From Paralichthys olivaceus (taxonomy: Eukaryota; Chordata; Actinopteri; Pleuronectiformes; Paralichthyidae): DNA of 64,000 nucleotides. The position numbers were made by a program, and so were the translations under genes. Where the stretch lies: contig NC_091102.1 in NCBI RefSeq assembly GCF_024713975.1, forward strand, positions 9,057,001-9,121,000. Reading direction: 5' to 3'. Below the pieces are notes generated by a model. The model worked only from the letters and a program-made list of their open reading frames with translations, was not told the DNA's origin and made no database searches. Position 1 is the stretch's first letter; every line of letters starts with the position of its first letter. Of the stretch, positions 42,736 to 57,835 are shown in pieces.

Positions 42736-45700
42736 CGAACTTTAAACAATACCTTAAGTTTATATAGATTTTTGAGAAAATCAATCATTCATCATATTGT
42801 ATAAATAACACCATGATGTCTTAGTTACGGTAAAAACACATTAGTATTGCCTGGTCGGGATTTATAGAGTTCGCTCCCCTCCTCAGTAGCTTTTCATTGT
42901 TATCGTGGATCTGAGTAATCAAATCGCTATCAGATCTCAGTGTGGACAGTGAAGACACATTAATACCGAGTGTAAATTGAATCAGGTTAAAATCATATTA
43001 AAATACAACATATTTGTAAGAGATGGATAACACATTTTCACTCTAACTGTCACACTCTATTACCTTGAGCACCACTTATCTGGTTTCACAGTTTTTTTTC
43101 CGCACACAACCAGCTCCACATGATGCTATTTGTCAAAGATAAACTCCGCACAAGTTGTTGAACACTCATGACTTTGCATAGGCGAAGCTGTCACAATAAT
43201 TATGTTTTCCATTTGATCACATTTCTAAACTGCTCTGTAACTATTTGTAATTAGCTTTGGAGTGAAGAAAGTATGTCGCCCTTCTCAACAACTGAAAATG
43301 TGTCCTTTCAGCACCATGGACAGACAGCGTGAAGCGCTGTGTTTTTGTTTTCTGTTGTCATGTGCATGTGTTTCTGTAAATACTTCTCTCGACGGCGGAG
43401 TCGCTAAGCTCCGAGCTTTGTCAGCCCTTTATTTGAACAAGCTGCCTGTCAATGTGCCACACTGACGCATCTGCACTGGTGCACTTGCACAACCTGACAG
43501 AATTCTCCTGTGGCAAAATGGAAAACACTTGCAGCGTGTACCGCCTGCCTCGTATTGTCTGATGGAAAGATTAAAACAAATCCAAACAAAATTTGCTCTC
43601 TTCTGCGCAGAGTTGGTCGATTGGTGAGACCACCAGAGGGGAACAGCTCATTCAGCTATGTCATCGGATCGTATTATCATTGATCCCCCCCCCCAACTCT
43701 CCTCTACTATCTGTCGTCTTACGTCTGTCCTGCGCTTTCACTAACATTTCTCATGGCTCACTGTTGCCTCTCATCTCTTGAGTGTGATATGAAGTGGCCA
43801 TGACTTCACCAGAATAACATACTTCATTCGAGTGAACAGAGATGCACTTCTAGCAGTTTTTTCCCCCCTGACTTTAAATGTAATCACTTTTTCTCGTCCA
43901 ATATTAACAATGTCCGTTCACAATGGGAGGAAATAATGACTTGCGACTACAGCTCTTGGTAATTGTTGCCTCGTGTTGTATTTAATGGCTCTTTTGTCTG
44001 TGCACAAAAAGAGACAGCAGGGATTTCTGTAACAATCATATGTCCGTATGTAGTGTATTCACTGACAGCACGGAAAATAGTTCACAGCAATTATTTAATC
44101 AATTCAGAGGTACTTTTAAACGCCTGTAAACATAGCTGTTGAGTGCTCAAGTTCAAAATCAAGAATAGGCGAGGTCATCCACATTTCAATCTCGAAGTCC
44201 ATTGGCTATCATCTCAAATTAGCCTTTGGGGCCACAGCCACTATTTTGAGGCTTCCGGTGCAGATATTCGGATCAAGACTTCGTCTTCTATTTGCCGCAC
44301 ACTGTTAACAGTCCAGCTAGTTTCATTTATCACGCGTCAAATGTTTCTCCACTCAAAACACAAACAACAATACCTTTTGTAGGTGTTTAAGTCCAGATGA
44401 CATTTTGGCTGCAGACAATAAAAAAAATAGATAGCTGATGCATTGAGGTCAATGTGTTCCACCTCTTTTGTTCTACACACTGATAGTTTACCTGTATGCA
44501 ATCAAAGCCTGCTCAAAGGTGATTTTTCAAACTCGAGACGGAGACTAGAAGGCTTCCAGCCCCTACATCCTGTCTCTGGCCTACTTCATATTCACATGCA
44601 GAATCTGTTTATAGAGATTACCCACATTATGTCCCAGTCCTCACTATTTCAATAAAACATTTACTGAATCTGACTTAAAAGACAGAAATTACATTTTAAA
44701 TCATTATTATAATGGGGGCAACTAGTTATAGATTTATATGCTTTTCAATTAAAGCCCATGCCAATACATTTTATAATGAAATTCAGTCAATGAAAAAAAG
44801 ACTGAAAATAGTAAATGAAAAATGTGTTTCTTTTAGTAAAATAGATTCTGAATTTTGGGGACAATTGTGGCTATTTAAGGTTTTTATGAAAATGTGATGT
44901 TACCAAAACAAGATGTACAACTACCCCATCTGTGTGTGTTGTGGTCGATGTGGAGTCTGAATATTTTCAAATGCTCTCCATATGTCTGGCAACGCCGCTG
45001 ACCCCTCTTACTTCCACATGCCACGGTGGATGTGTTCCACACTCAGCCAACGTGCAGCGTATGTTGTTCTTTTACTTTACATGAGTGTTACAGTGAAACC
45101 TAACAAGGAGAGATGGATCTACTATGTCTGCATTTGGAGCAGAGTAAGCTTGCCACTTTCTCAAACATTATTGCCAGCAGAGGACTCTTATGTTCTCCAT
45201 AATGATGCGTAGGTGCATGGAAAAGAAAACTGCTGCTGTTGAAGCTGACTCGGTGAGACAGAGAGTCAGTGTATGTGAATGCGAGCGTTACAGCCAAATG
45301 GTATAACTGTTTATTTGTGTCTGTTCCGATTGATGGTAACGCGTCACTTCTGTTTCTCGGATCTGTCCGTGAGGGGATAATGCACATGGACAGCGCCACA
45401 GATTGTGCTGGCGATTAACCCGAAATAGCTTTGGCGTGCAGCATTGTATAAGTTCATATGTGCATGTTTGTCGGTGTATGTGCATAAATGTTTCTTCATG
45501 TATCTGTCTGTAATGAAACATGTCTTTGTGTGTGAGTGTGTACATTCCTGCCTTCATGTGCATGTCTGGGATCTGGCAAGTTTCTCTCCACCCATGGTGG
45601 GCCTCTCTCAGCCAGATGGATGGTCTCAGCCAGTGTCAGAGAGGTGACAGCTGGCTGGCCTGGCCTCTCCTGGCCATGGGTCTGGATCCTGTCCTCTGAC

Positions 45701-48700
45701 AGCTCCTGACAGCTCCTGATGGGTGACGCGTCAGCCACTCCCCCACCCACCCGTGAGCTTGCATCATGGAAACTCCGGAGTTTTACTGAGAAATCAATGA
45801 TGTCTCACAGCGTGCTTTAATGAAATGTAAATGATATAAGCCCCACCCCGGTGAGATGACGCCTGAACTCATAAGAGCTCTGAAGGAAGTAGCCACCCTA
45901 CCGATGATTGAATAATTAGGGCTTTTCAGTGGCTGTGAAACATGTTTTACAGAGGAAGCAAGTAATGGCTGCTCCACTCCAAACTGAAAGCTGTGAGACC
46001 TCATCAAAACCCTCATTAGGTAGGTTACACACACTGTCACAAAATCCCTTTTAAATTCATAAAAGAGACAAAGTTAGAGCTACTTCTTTCTCGTGCGATT
46101 ATTCCTCTAACTGTCTTGTTCTGCCACTTTCAGTCTAAAGTGGCCTCAACATTACACTCAGTTCATAAGAGAGGCTGGGGGTCTGAGCTGCAGCGACCTG
46201 GGGAGTGGTGCTGGATGCAGGGACTTTATAATGTGTGTGAGTCATTATTTTTCAGCTTCCATGCAGTGGGCTGCCGGCTTCAGCAGGACAGAGACGGGGC
46301 TATGCTAAAGTCGAGCCCGCTGGGTTCTGTGTTAATGAGACAGCTCTGCAGGGATGAGAAGAACACACACAGAGCAGCTCAGGAGACGTCTGCTGGCCTC
46401 CCAAAGGTAATTCCTTTAAATGAAAAGCAGACCGCATGCTAGTCATTGTTGCATCGAGGGGGCGAGGATGAATAGTGACAGGGTTGTATTTCAACACACC
46501 TCCCCATGCTCTTATTATGGGGCTGAGATGACTAGAGTTAGGGTACCTTGTTCAGACGCTCCCCGCCAATACTCTTTCTTAACCAATTATCCTTGACTAG
46601 GGTGAATTGTGTAACACAGGCTGTGTCACACAGCTTTGGAAATGGAGGCTTTATCCTATCAAGGCCTTTTCATTTTTCATATTAAGAGTTTCTCCTGCAC
46701 CCAACCAATGACGTCAAGTACCCTCCATCTGGGAGACATTAGGGACACATGGAAGAGGCTCATTTAAGGCTTTGTTAGCTCACCTGGCGCTTTAAGTAGC
46801 AGCATTAATATCAATAGACTAAAACTACACAGCCTCAGTTTCACACGTGTCTGTTCGAAGCATCCCTCCGTGTGCACCGCCAGCATTTCAATTTTTGGGC
46901 TTGCATCAGCCATCGCTATCAAACTGGCCCGAGCTGTGACTCAAAGCAAATGGGCTTTCCAGATGTTCTCCCTTGTATTTCATTGAATCCAACACCTCTG
47001 CAGGGCCACTGTTGAGCCATAAATCACCGTCAGCGTGCAGGACAACGAGGGGATGTTGCTTGATGCATAAGTCACATGTTTGATTCATGAGCTCACCACG
47101 AACGGCCTCAGGACACCAGCGAAACAATTAGCTGTTACCTCAACCTCAAGGCCACAAAGTCTCTTAAAGGGGCTAAGTATCCCCTTTATAAGCCCTGAAG
47201 CCCCAGCTCGAAGCCGTGGGGACAGCAGAGCTTCATGAGAGTGATTGGGTTTTATGTGGTATTCTTGGATGACGGTCCACCGCGAGTCACTGTGCAGTGT
47301 TAGCAACAGTTCACGACTTTATTTGGTTCGGCGAGCAAGCGAGCTCTGGTTCCAACTGTCTGCGATTAGTCAGGTTGAACAGATGTCTGATAAAACGCTC
47401 TGCTCTCATCCATTGAATGTAAATGTTCTGTGTGACCAAGGTTGTTATTAATCTCTGCAAAGCATCAGCCGGTGTTTTTCCTTCCGAGAGCTGAGCCAGA
47501 CTAAGGCCCGAGCAGGAATCACATCTGTATCAATATTCAGCAAATGAGCCGCACACATTTAACCTGAAAAACACAGACATCCAATTCGTCTGCACCTAAT
47601 TAAATTTATTTCCCCGACGAGTAATTTGTTGATCCTCCTCGCTATCTAATGAGAACCTTGAACTTGTCCCGCATTGAGTTTTACGTATGCAGACCCTCAA
47701 TTGATCTGCTTTTTATGAATCCATACACAGAACACATCACAAAAAGTCAAGTTGGTTATATTTCACTTTTAAGACTTTTCTCCAACTGCCTTTTGGTTAC
47801 CGAGGCCTTTGGGAAATCACGCCATTTTAAATCTTTCTCCTTCCTGAGAGGATGTCACCTCTATCCCACTTTTTTTTTTTGCTTTTATAAACGGCCACTG
47901 GCACGTCAGAAGTCTTTTAATGTGCAATCCATCTGCTCTTTGGCTCATATAGAGGAAATGAACAGATCCATAATCTGTACCTGCTCTGGGAAGAGGATCT
48001 GACATGGTGACAAGAATGATCGATTTGGTGTTAAGGTTTATCTTTCTAGGAGGTTTTCTCGCTTGGCTTAGATATCCTGGTGGAATTATTGAGAGAGGGG
48101 TGGAAAGGCATAAAGCTGTTTGCTTCCACTATCTGCAGCTCTCCAATACCATGAATCATCAAACATTTGAAAAAAAAGAGAAAATAAAATGGTGCTACAG
48201 ATGCAAAAGTTTATGATCTGTTACTCACACACTGTTAGACATTTCCCAAATAGTTTCCCACCCTTCACATGGGATGGTGTGAGAGTTTGAAGTGATGTGG
48301 ATATGAAGCTGTGTTTGACTGTGTGAGTATTTTCACACCCAGATTTTAACCTCTGTATAATAAAGAACCAGGATATTGCTAATGTCTGGATGTGAACCAC
48401 AACTGCTTGTCCTTTGGGCATGTAGGTATTTGTTTTCTTTATGGATAATTGCATAAATATGTGAACTTCAGAGTTAACCAATGACGAGTTATTCAAAAGG
48501 ACATTTTGAATTATGCTAACTTATGTGAGATTTGCTGCTTTCAGAGATGCGCTGAAGTCCATAACTTTTCCTGCCAGCCTTCTGGTAAAATGTCCAGAAA
48601 ATTTACAGCCAGCAAGTTCAATCAGGAAAACTTTCCCCCATTCAATCAATCTCAAGTTCTCTTGCTGTCCTGACGACATCACATAGGGGTCTAAAAGACC

Positions 48701-51689
48701 TTGAACATTCACGTCACTTTCTCTGAGCGCATATAAATAAATGTTTGTGAAACCATTGAATCAAAGTCTCTTCTGGTGGAACTGACATCAGCTCTATCAG
48801 TAAGTTCAGTGTCGGGAGGTGGTGGAGTACTCACGCCTGTTAGACAAACTTCCTGACGTCTGCTACCAGCGGGTGCGTGAACCACGACATGATCTGCTGG
48901 GGGTCCCCGGCTGCCAGGCTCTGAGCTCGGCCTCCTCAGACGCTGCCCTGCCGTTGTAGTTCGTTAGTGATGGGCAAGTGTCCGTAAAAAGTCAGTGCTC
49001 TGGGTTAGGAAGAGTAGTGTCTTGGACAGAGGTTTGCTGCATCATTAGCCGTCTGCTGCTCTGTGGGGTGTCTCTGTCTCCTTCCTCTCTCCAGGTGCGT
49101 CGAGTTGTCCACTAAATGGGAGATAACCCCGTCCCCCTGTGTGAACTTCAGTCTTTCACTAACACTTCACCTAAACCCAAGAATAAATAAATAAACATCT
49201 GATTTCAACTCATTTGTATGATGCAACCCGTTTTCCTGTATATCTCATCAAAGCCCTGCTTGAGTTATTGTAAGTTTGAACTTCAGCTCCTGGTCTCCAC
49301 AGCGACAGCCAGAAGCCTGGCACTGTTGCTTCCTGAGAGCGGCCGCGTTCCAAACCAGAGCAACACAGCAACCAGAGCAGCTGCGCCGACTGTCACAGGA
49401 TCATCCCGATATTTATTCCATACAAATTACTTGCATATGTTTCAGCGCCGCCTTGCCCTCAAGGTTAAAGCCCTCACCCGAGGAGGGACGTGGAGGACAG
49501 TTGGCAGAGTCAAATATCTACTGCTCAGCTGTGGTCACTGCAAAGTTGCTATTACAAGTTACCATCCACACCTCGAGGCACAATCCAGACACGGAGAGAA
49601 AATGAGTTCCCGTTTGTGACACTCACACCTTTAGATTCAGAGTCAAGTAATTAAACGGTGCCCCTTCATCAGTGTCGTTCTTCCTAGAAGAGCCGCCCGA
49701 TGTGATGGGAACTGGAGACAGTGATGAATTGTGACGTATTCTTATCAGTGGCATGTGGTTAAGGGTCTGATCGATAAATGACTGATGAATGAAGACATTT
49801 ATCAGATTCAGTAGTAATAAATTGTCTGGAGCTTGAGGTCTGGACGTCTTTTCACCAGGTTTTCAGCATGGACCTGTCAGGATGCTCTGTAGTTGACGCA
49901 GATGTTTGACAAGCCGTCAATCTGCATGTGAGGAAATGAAGCGTCTAATCAAAGGCCATGTAAATGTCAGACTGAGATGTGGCAAGCAAAGGTGAATGTC
50001 AACAAAAATGGGTTGTAACCTGGATTTCAGCTCAGTCCTTCTCCCTCAGTAACTGGGCCACGTGCTGCTGCTCCACTTACGTAGCTTTGGCCAAACTGGA
50101 AGATCTATTTCTATCAGTCTCTTTAAGGTCATTTGTAGGAAATAAATCATAATCTGAACTCAGGCCTGGTATTAATTCAAAGGTAGCAGAGTCCCTGACA
50201 CCATGAACAATAGCACAGACTCGTAACCAGCAATAACAAACGCTTTTTATTTTACTTCCGAGTCGCGTTCCAGGAAAATCTTATGGCGTCTCAGGTCACT
50301 GGCAGTTTGTTAGTGAACTTTTCATATTCAATAAAAAATATTGATAGCAAAGCCATTCAGTGGGGGGAAAAAAACAGAGCACGTTTAATCTCTTAAAGTC
50401 TGTGCTGTTCCACTGGGGACGGTATATCCTCGTGTTCCTTTCCTTGACATTCTCCGTTTGCTTTCCTTTTTAACAAGCTCGCAGAGACACATAAAGCCAT
50501 TCTCTCCGTCCGTCCAGAGAACATGCTTGATGCGATTCTTCTAAGCGGGTCCTCAGAAGAATTCTCCTCCTGCGAATGCAAATCAGACTGGAAGAAGAAA
50601 TCATCATAAAGTAATCGTCGTATCATGAACAGTGGCTTTAGAAAAATGATTTTAAAATTCCTGCAGCTGTGCAGGGTTTAGACAAACCAAGCGTGCATGT
50701 TATTCCATGAAGCAACCATCCCTTAAATAGATGTTATTCTCATTTCATATTCCACTGGATCAAGTATCACTAAATTCTGAACGTTTCTCTGGCTGTTTCG
50801 TGTTGTGAAGCCTGTTTCCTCATCGTAACACAATTCATAAACGCTGCCGTGGCTACGATGTGATGATTAACAAGATAAACGCTTTGAAGGTTTGCTTTTT
50901 GTTTTGAAATATGGATCTGTTATAAATGGGCTCCTGACAAACAAACACATGCCTGGCTTCCCCGAGCGTCCTCTGAGGCTCGCAAAGCTTAGACGGAAAC
51001 AGTACCGCAGTAATCATGAAAGGGAATCGCAAATCCTCCTGCATGTCATGTGCTCTCGCCGCTTCCATCAGCTTGAAAGGGCCGCTTAAGAACGGGTGGA
51101 CAAAATATACATGTCCCTGGATTTGACATGGAATTATTTAAACCTCCGTCGGGGCACAAATCCACTCCGTCCTAATCCTGCGGTAACTTGTAAACAGTCT
51201 GCTGCTCACATGACATAGCTCATAGCCACTGAAGCATTTTTCAGCTTCTTTCTTTTCTTGCAATATGTCACGCTTTGAAAGTTTACTTCCTCATAATTCC
51301 AGAATAAAGTCAATAGACTGCGGTTATTTCTTCCCAACATCCTGTGGTGGTGTTGTCATGCTATCTCTCACAGGGGCGGTGCCAGAGGTGTGGGCCTGGG
51401 CCCCTCAGAGGAATCTGGTTGGGATGAGTATAATGTTAACTGACTTAAAAAGTAAAACAACTATATGGATATAAAACAAAGAACAAGTGACAAAAAGTGG
51501 CTATAGCTGTGGTTATTCCTGGCGGACTAGTCATTGCAAGCGTCAGCTGTGATGTCGATGCGACCTTTCATTCTCACGCTTTAATTGCGGTGACTCTGTG
51601 CAGTCCTCTCCTCAACCATAGGTGTCACCGCCTCCTCTTTACCAACAGTATGTGCTATCTCCCTGCATGAGCCTTCTGGGAGCCCCCCC

Positions 51690-51945
51690 TCATTAAAGCT
51701 AGGCTCAGTAATCCTGGAAAAGCTGGCAAGAGCAAGTTACTCTTTGAAAATATGCAATCAATACGTCCCACCTCCTCCCATCTGCCCTGTTGTCAAAGCT
51801 ATACGCCCCCAAACACATGTTGGAAGCAGATTTGCCGCCACCTCTTAATATCATTTGCCCCAGAAGTGTATGTTTCTCTGGCTATTACAGTCCTGCGAGG
51901 GTCACAGACACAAGCTTGAAGAAATGACCAACCCTAGCTTTAACA
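51690..51945 (+). repeat. Possible dispersed repeat
   Basis: The stretch from 'cattaaagctaggctcagta' to 'aaccctagctttaac' has the look of a degraded fish interspersed repeat. Its ends resemble each other in inverted orientation (AAAGCTAGG and CCTAGCTTT). Low certainty. Confidence 0.3.
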
Positions 51946-54900
51946 AGGAAACATAGAGATGGACCTGTTTGCAGACTCTTGCCTCCAGCTTAATTCCTGT
52001 TGCGTGAATTTAAAAAAGTTTGGTAGTTGAAAGACCTGCGGAAACAATGCAATACACACCAGCAGAAATGATGGACAGAAGGGGCAGGAACAACGAGCAT
52101 AAACCGAGCTTAAAGATATGCAATACAACCAAAACCAAACCATCAAACAACAACAAACAAAAGATATACAATACGACCACCATTAGCAGCCTAATTGCCA
52201 TATAACTATTTTAATATCCAGTTAATAATTGTCAAGAAACAAGCACAAACTTAACTATCTTATTTTACAAACTGTGCCCAATCTGGCCCTGACATTCAAA
52301 ATCTTCAAAATCTGCCCCTGATTTCTCATAAAAACATGCTCAGTGCTGCTTTCAGAGGAGACTCTATGCTGCACAGTGTCCAGACTCCTTGGCCGTGACC
52401 TCAGCTCCATTAATTTGAATCAGAAAGAGATTTTTCTCTGGAGGCTGCTGTAGTCCCTGAGGAGCTGGACTCAACTCTGCTCTCTCCTTTCTTGGACCTC
52501 ACAATAACTCTGTGCCAGGGGGCAAATATTCATCTTTTACTGCAAACCGTATATAAGCTTTCACAAGGATAAATTATTTTTCTTGCGTAAGTTAACATAC
52601 ATCTGACTTTTATGATCTGATCTGTAGCACATGTGGAGAACACCTACGATTATAAAGCTGTAGCTGTAAAATGAAAGAATGCGTGATGTTATTTTTCATT
52701 TTTCATCCGTGGGGTCACAGATAGATTCAGAATCATTTCAGTGACTCAACCACATTCATTTTTCACCCAGCCCTGCTGAAATTCAAACATCCAGGACACA
52801 GTCACAACAGAGAAAGTGTCGTTCAGAACTTACAAAGCACAGTGTCACTTCAGGCATGCCCCTTTTTTGCGAGAGTCCAAGGCTCAGATCAGCTGCGTTG
52901 TGCTTCGTCCTCACTATATTGTGCAGGCGTCACTGCAAAGGCCCCTCTTCCCTCATAAACACATCCAGAAGGGAGTGATTATTTCTCAAGATGTGGAGAT
53001 CGAGGACTTGCCAGTTCATGCCTCTTTATGAGTGTTTTGGCAAGATGGCTTGTTCCGCCTCACAATACTTTTGTTCCTCTTGTTAGAGGAGATGCTTATC
53101 CCAGCCACCCTGTGGGTCATGTGTCTCTGTCACCTTGAGCCCGGCGACTGGGCCGAGAGAAACAGCCCTGCGGCTTTCTGTGTGTGTCTCCCTCCAATGA
53201 AATGCACCATATCAAGTGTCCCCAAATTAGTAACAGTATTGCAGGTCGTAAAACACAGCATCTCCTTTAATCCGCAGTGACACAACCATGCCCGCATTCT
53301 CTCATGTTGCAACATCAGGAATGCATTTTCATCTAATATGGGGCTTCTCAGCCATGTTCATGCATTTTTGAGGCGACCAATTTGTCCCCAGATTGTGAAA
53401 TTTGAAGATGCAATAAATCAGTGCATTTAGCAGGGATATTATGAGTGGTTGAAGCGTGGGCTTTGGAAAATGATTAAAAAAAGAAATGTGCTCAGTCATA
53501 AGAAAGAGTTTTATTTTCTTTTTCTTGGAAGAGACGTCTGAATTAATGCCAGGAACGCAAGTTTATCATTAAGACGGCGCAGATAAGCTTTGATGAGTCT
53601 ATTCAACAACATCTTTATTTTCATTTAGTGATAGAATTGTCCTACAGATAGAGTTTCCTACAAAACACTAGTCAAATGTCACATGTGTATACACGGCATT
53701 ACGTGACCAGTCCAGAACACACACCTCTGAATTTAATTGTATTCAAATGGAAGAAGAAAGGAAATTGCTCGTGCTAGCCGCTGACGAGGATCGGGTGATG
53801 TGCTTGAAATCTCAGCCATGAAATGGACCTTGTGGTTATTGTTTTCTCAAATTCATCCTAATTTTAGAATAACATCCAGGAGTATAACAACGTCTGCTTT
53901 GAATATGAGAATGGTTTTCTCTCCTCCATTCATGAAATTGAAGGAAAACATTGACGGCAGTGTGAAAAACGTAAAGGAAACCATCAAGTTACGATATTTG
54001 TTTAAAGTAGTCGCGTGTTTAGTTCACTGTGTGTGTTCGCAGGGTCGTCAGACTCCACCGGTTTCTGTCATGAGATTTGTTCTCTCTGGAGTCAACAAGA
54101 CGGAATAATGAACTTATCACTCGTCCTCAAAGACCCACTGAATACCTATCATTTTAATTATATTGTACAAATACTGCTGGCTCTTTTCCCAGACACACAT
54201 GTACAGATTCAGTCACACGAGATTGGGTTTGGCAAATGTTTATTTTCCCAAATACTAAATGGGACCCCAGGGATATTATGCCTCACTCCACTTTGTCTCT
54301 CACTTCAAAGTCCCTGCTGGGAATCAACTGACATAGTTGATGGAGCCTGCTCGTCTTACGAAAAAACTATACGAGACGCAGAAAAGAACATATTATATAA
54401 CATAATATGTGTGTGTGCTTATTACTTAATAATCTCTCATTCTCCCTATCAATGACTGCAACAAGCCCACACAAGCCATCATTCTACTTAGGGATCTTTA
54501 TTTCCTATGGACAAACATAATCCCTTCAACATTAGCAAGGAATGTTTTGGCTTCATACCTACAGAACCGCATAAATTAACATGTGTAGACAAATTACATA
54601 GAAAAAAAAGAAGTGACAGACAGAAATGTGAGCTGTGTTCTTAGCTGCCTGCTGTTTGACTCCCTGGCTTCGTGGCAGAGCTTTTCTATTATTGTGCTGC
54701 TTCCCAGTACTCCTCAAACAAACTCTCGCACTCGCTTAATTAAATCCTCGATTGGAAACGTGTTTGTGGAAAGAAAGGCGATATTCCATGCAGAAAACAC
54801 TGGTGCAGACAATTCCCTTTGTTTTCTCAAAGTGGGCCACTCTCGCTCCAACCCAGAATGTGTCTGTGTTTGTTGGCCTGTGAGCGGGTGAATTTATTAC

Positions 54901-57016
54901 CAACGTCTTCTTTTCAGGGGTCACGGCGGTGGATTTTCACACACACCGTGAGCTGACGGTCGATAAGAGGCCCCGGTCATTAGAGCAATTAAAATACTCA
55001 AGGATTCTACAACCTGTGCTTTATAACGCAAATGAGTCGTCCGTCTCACTCCGGTCAGGAGATGTTTCCCCAGAAAAGCTTGGAGCCTTGATATGATAGC
55101 AGTTCTCACAACATCTAATGATCCATCACCTCACAATGGTTGTTTTTCTTTTAATGTGAAACCTCACCCCTAACTTTGGGCTGAAGTGCCTCTCCCTGGA
55201 AATGTGCTTGCTAAAACTAAGATTGTGTAGCTATGTGCCGTGACTCCAGAAGCAGCACACACACTTTTGCGACAGAAATGTCGTATGAGGTGGAGGGCTT
55301 CTCCTGTCTGGAGTTCACCGAGCCGTCCACACCGCTGACACGGGTGGCTGGTGCTGAGACAGCCAGGGCTGAAGCAGCCATATCTGAGGAGCGCAGTGGT
55401 CCTGAGCCGTTTGAACCGCTGGCACCAGGAGCGGTAGTCTTAGCCACCAGGAAACTCAGGAGGCCAAAGTGTGTCTTTGAGACGGTTGGGGCTGCGGCGA
55501 CCATCAGGGCACAGGGCGACAGGAAGAGATGGCCCTGTCTCTGAATGGTTGACAGTGTGTTTAGTTTCAGTATAGTGAGTGTACTTTTTCAGATTCTGAC
55601 TCACGAATGGTTGCTGTTGGTGGTGGGGATTAAACTTCACGAAGTAGAGATGTTTTGAACACTAGAGGGCGCTATGAGTCATGTTCAACCCCTGAGTTAC
55701 AGCTCAAAAAACACATTAAACTGTGAAGTATCAGAGATTTTTTTTACCTGTGAAAGAAAAGTAAAGCTGTTTGCTAATGATCCACCTTGAACCAACTTGA
55801 TCCTCTTCTTTTAGCAGGTTATTTTAACCCTCAAGGGGCTGATAATGTTTTTTGATGCGGACACACGCTAATGCTAGTGCTACTCGCTGTGAGGCTTAAA
55901 GGCATTCCTCCTGTATTATCATAGCAGTCACTGGTTCCAAGCCGCAGACTAAATCATGCATAATGCTGCGTTCTTGCACATGCTTCACGGTTCGGGGTAT
56001 TTTTGGCACGGCACTTTGTGTTGTAGCAGGCGACGGGCCTGTTGTGATTGACACATTTCTAGTGGGATTTGCGAGGATTGAGAGACCGAGAGAGCATTAG
56101 GAGAGGAGACACGGTGCCAGAGGCAACACCTGTAACATGAGTTGCATGAGTTTCAAACGAAGTAGCGCTGCAGTCACTTTTAATCCGAGCTCTGTGACAG
56201 AATTAAGTGTAGCAGCCAGAAATGTCCAGAGAAATATGAATCTGCTTGCTTCCCTTGTGCCTTGACACTCTTTCGTTCGCTGTGATATTTATTTCTCAAA
56301 ATGGTGAGATGATGGGAAATTTGTCCTTTCATTTCATGCATGCAGGTTTGCATTCAGAGGCCAAATAACCTCTGTTAGGTGGAGCAGGAATGCATGAGAG
56401 ATGAGTGTATTTACTGTAATGAGAAGCAGACAGGACGGACTATGAGCTGCTATTGTTGTGCACAGGTTTGCTTTGGATTCCTGTCTCACCCCTGCAGGCT
56501 ACAGACCCATGAATATTTAAATAGGAAAGGGACTTCCTCTAAACATCAATCAAAACCCTATCTATTCAATTACTGGCCTCAGATCTGAGATGTCCAACCA
56601 ACAGCAGCTTCTGATGAGAGGAAACTCTGCCCATGGCGATGCCTGTGAATATTCCAACCATGTGGACAATGAGTCAATTAAAAACAGCCCCTCTATGGCT
56701 GGCAGACCTTCAAGAGGGGAAAGTCACTGGATAGTTTTTTAGTGACACTGCACTTGGAAGAAATTCACGAGGAGTTTTAGTTTGGTTGAAGGCGGATCAG
56801 AAAAACAGCGGAGTAATCGCAGTAAAGAAATATTATCCCCTTTTCTTGTGTGTACCCGTTATGAAAAGTTAACTCAATTCAGTATTTTCTCATAAAGTGT
56901 GTTATAGGCTCGTATTCAAAGGCACTTTCTCCCTCTGAACAGATTTCATCCTTGATAAATGCCAGAGACTAACACTGTTGCTTTTGTAATAATATAAAGA
57001 AAACGCATTACACAGC

Positions 57017-57023
57017 GTGTGTG

Positions 57024-57057
<34 letters not shown>

Positions 57058-57113
57058 AGTGTGAGATGGGTTCAGATACACAAACAGTTCTGTAAAAAAC
57101 ACACACACACACA
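57017..57113. repeat. GT microsatellite facing an AC microsatellite
   Basis: An interrupted GT run (57,017-57,062) is followed about 40 nt later by an AC run (57,099-57,113). The two can pair as a hairpin. Confidence 0.85.
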
Positions 57114-57835
57114 AGAGAAAATAAGTGATTAGAGAGAGAAAAAAAACAGTTTTGGACACCTGTTCAAAGACGCTCAGTTCGGCCTGTGCCATGAGAAAAA
57201 GATGACTCACGCTGGCTGGGGATCAGTTGATTAGGAGCGTGTCGTGTCACGGCCCCGGCATCGTCTCTGTCACAACGGTGCCTCAATCTCGTTTAACCAC
57301 AACAACAGCACGCCTCGGCCTGCAGTGAAAGCTGTGCTTGACACAAACCTATCCTCGGCTAACAAGAGCCAGACACATCAGCCTGAGTGCTATTCTTGGC
57401 AGCCGGTGCTGGTCGTCTATATGAAAGACAGATCGTGCAGTGAGGCCAGAGGACTACTACAGGGATTTTAACAGCGACCACTGCAGTGGTTAGTTAATGC
57501 GATGTTTTCTTTTTAGGTTATCCTTACATATTGCGGCTTCCTGCTCTTGATTTGGTCGCACTAATTGAGTTAATCAAAGATCAGAGTGTTATGGCCGGCA
57601 GCAAAATGGTTGATTTTAGTCTCCTGTCGTGAAGAAAACTTTAGAGACTTTACAGACAGGAGATGAATGATCAGAGAACTGTTTAGACTCTGATTAAAGG
57701 AATAATCAAGACTCTTTGTGAGTAGTACAATGGTGTTGAAAGGTTGTCTCTTCACTTTTTGACCTCACTGCACATGTATTTTCTGTCTTTCTGAGCATAA
57801 GATACAAAAACCAATATACCACATCCTATAGGCCA

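Noticed and set aside
49218..49619. Two overlapping plus-strand open frames of 133 and 109 codons
   Set aside because: Two different frames are open over the same bases and neither shows domain character, which points to a stop-poor GC-richer stretch rather than a gene.
56902..57210. Minus-strand open frame of 102 codons rich in His-Thr
   Set aside because: It is produced by the GT/AC microsatellites.
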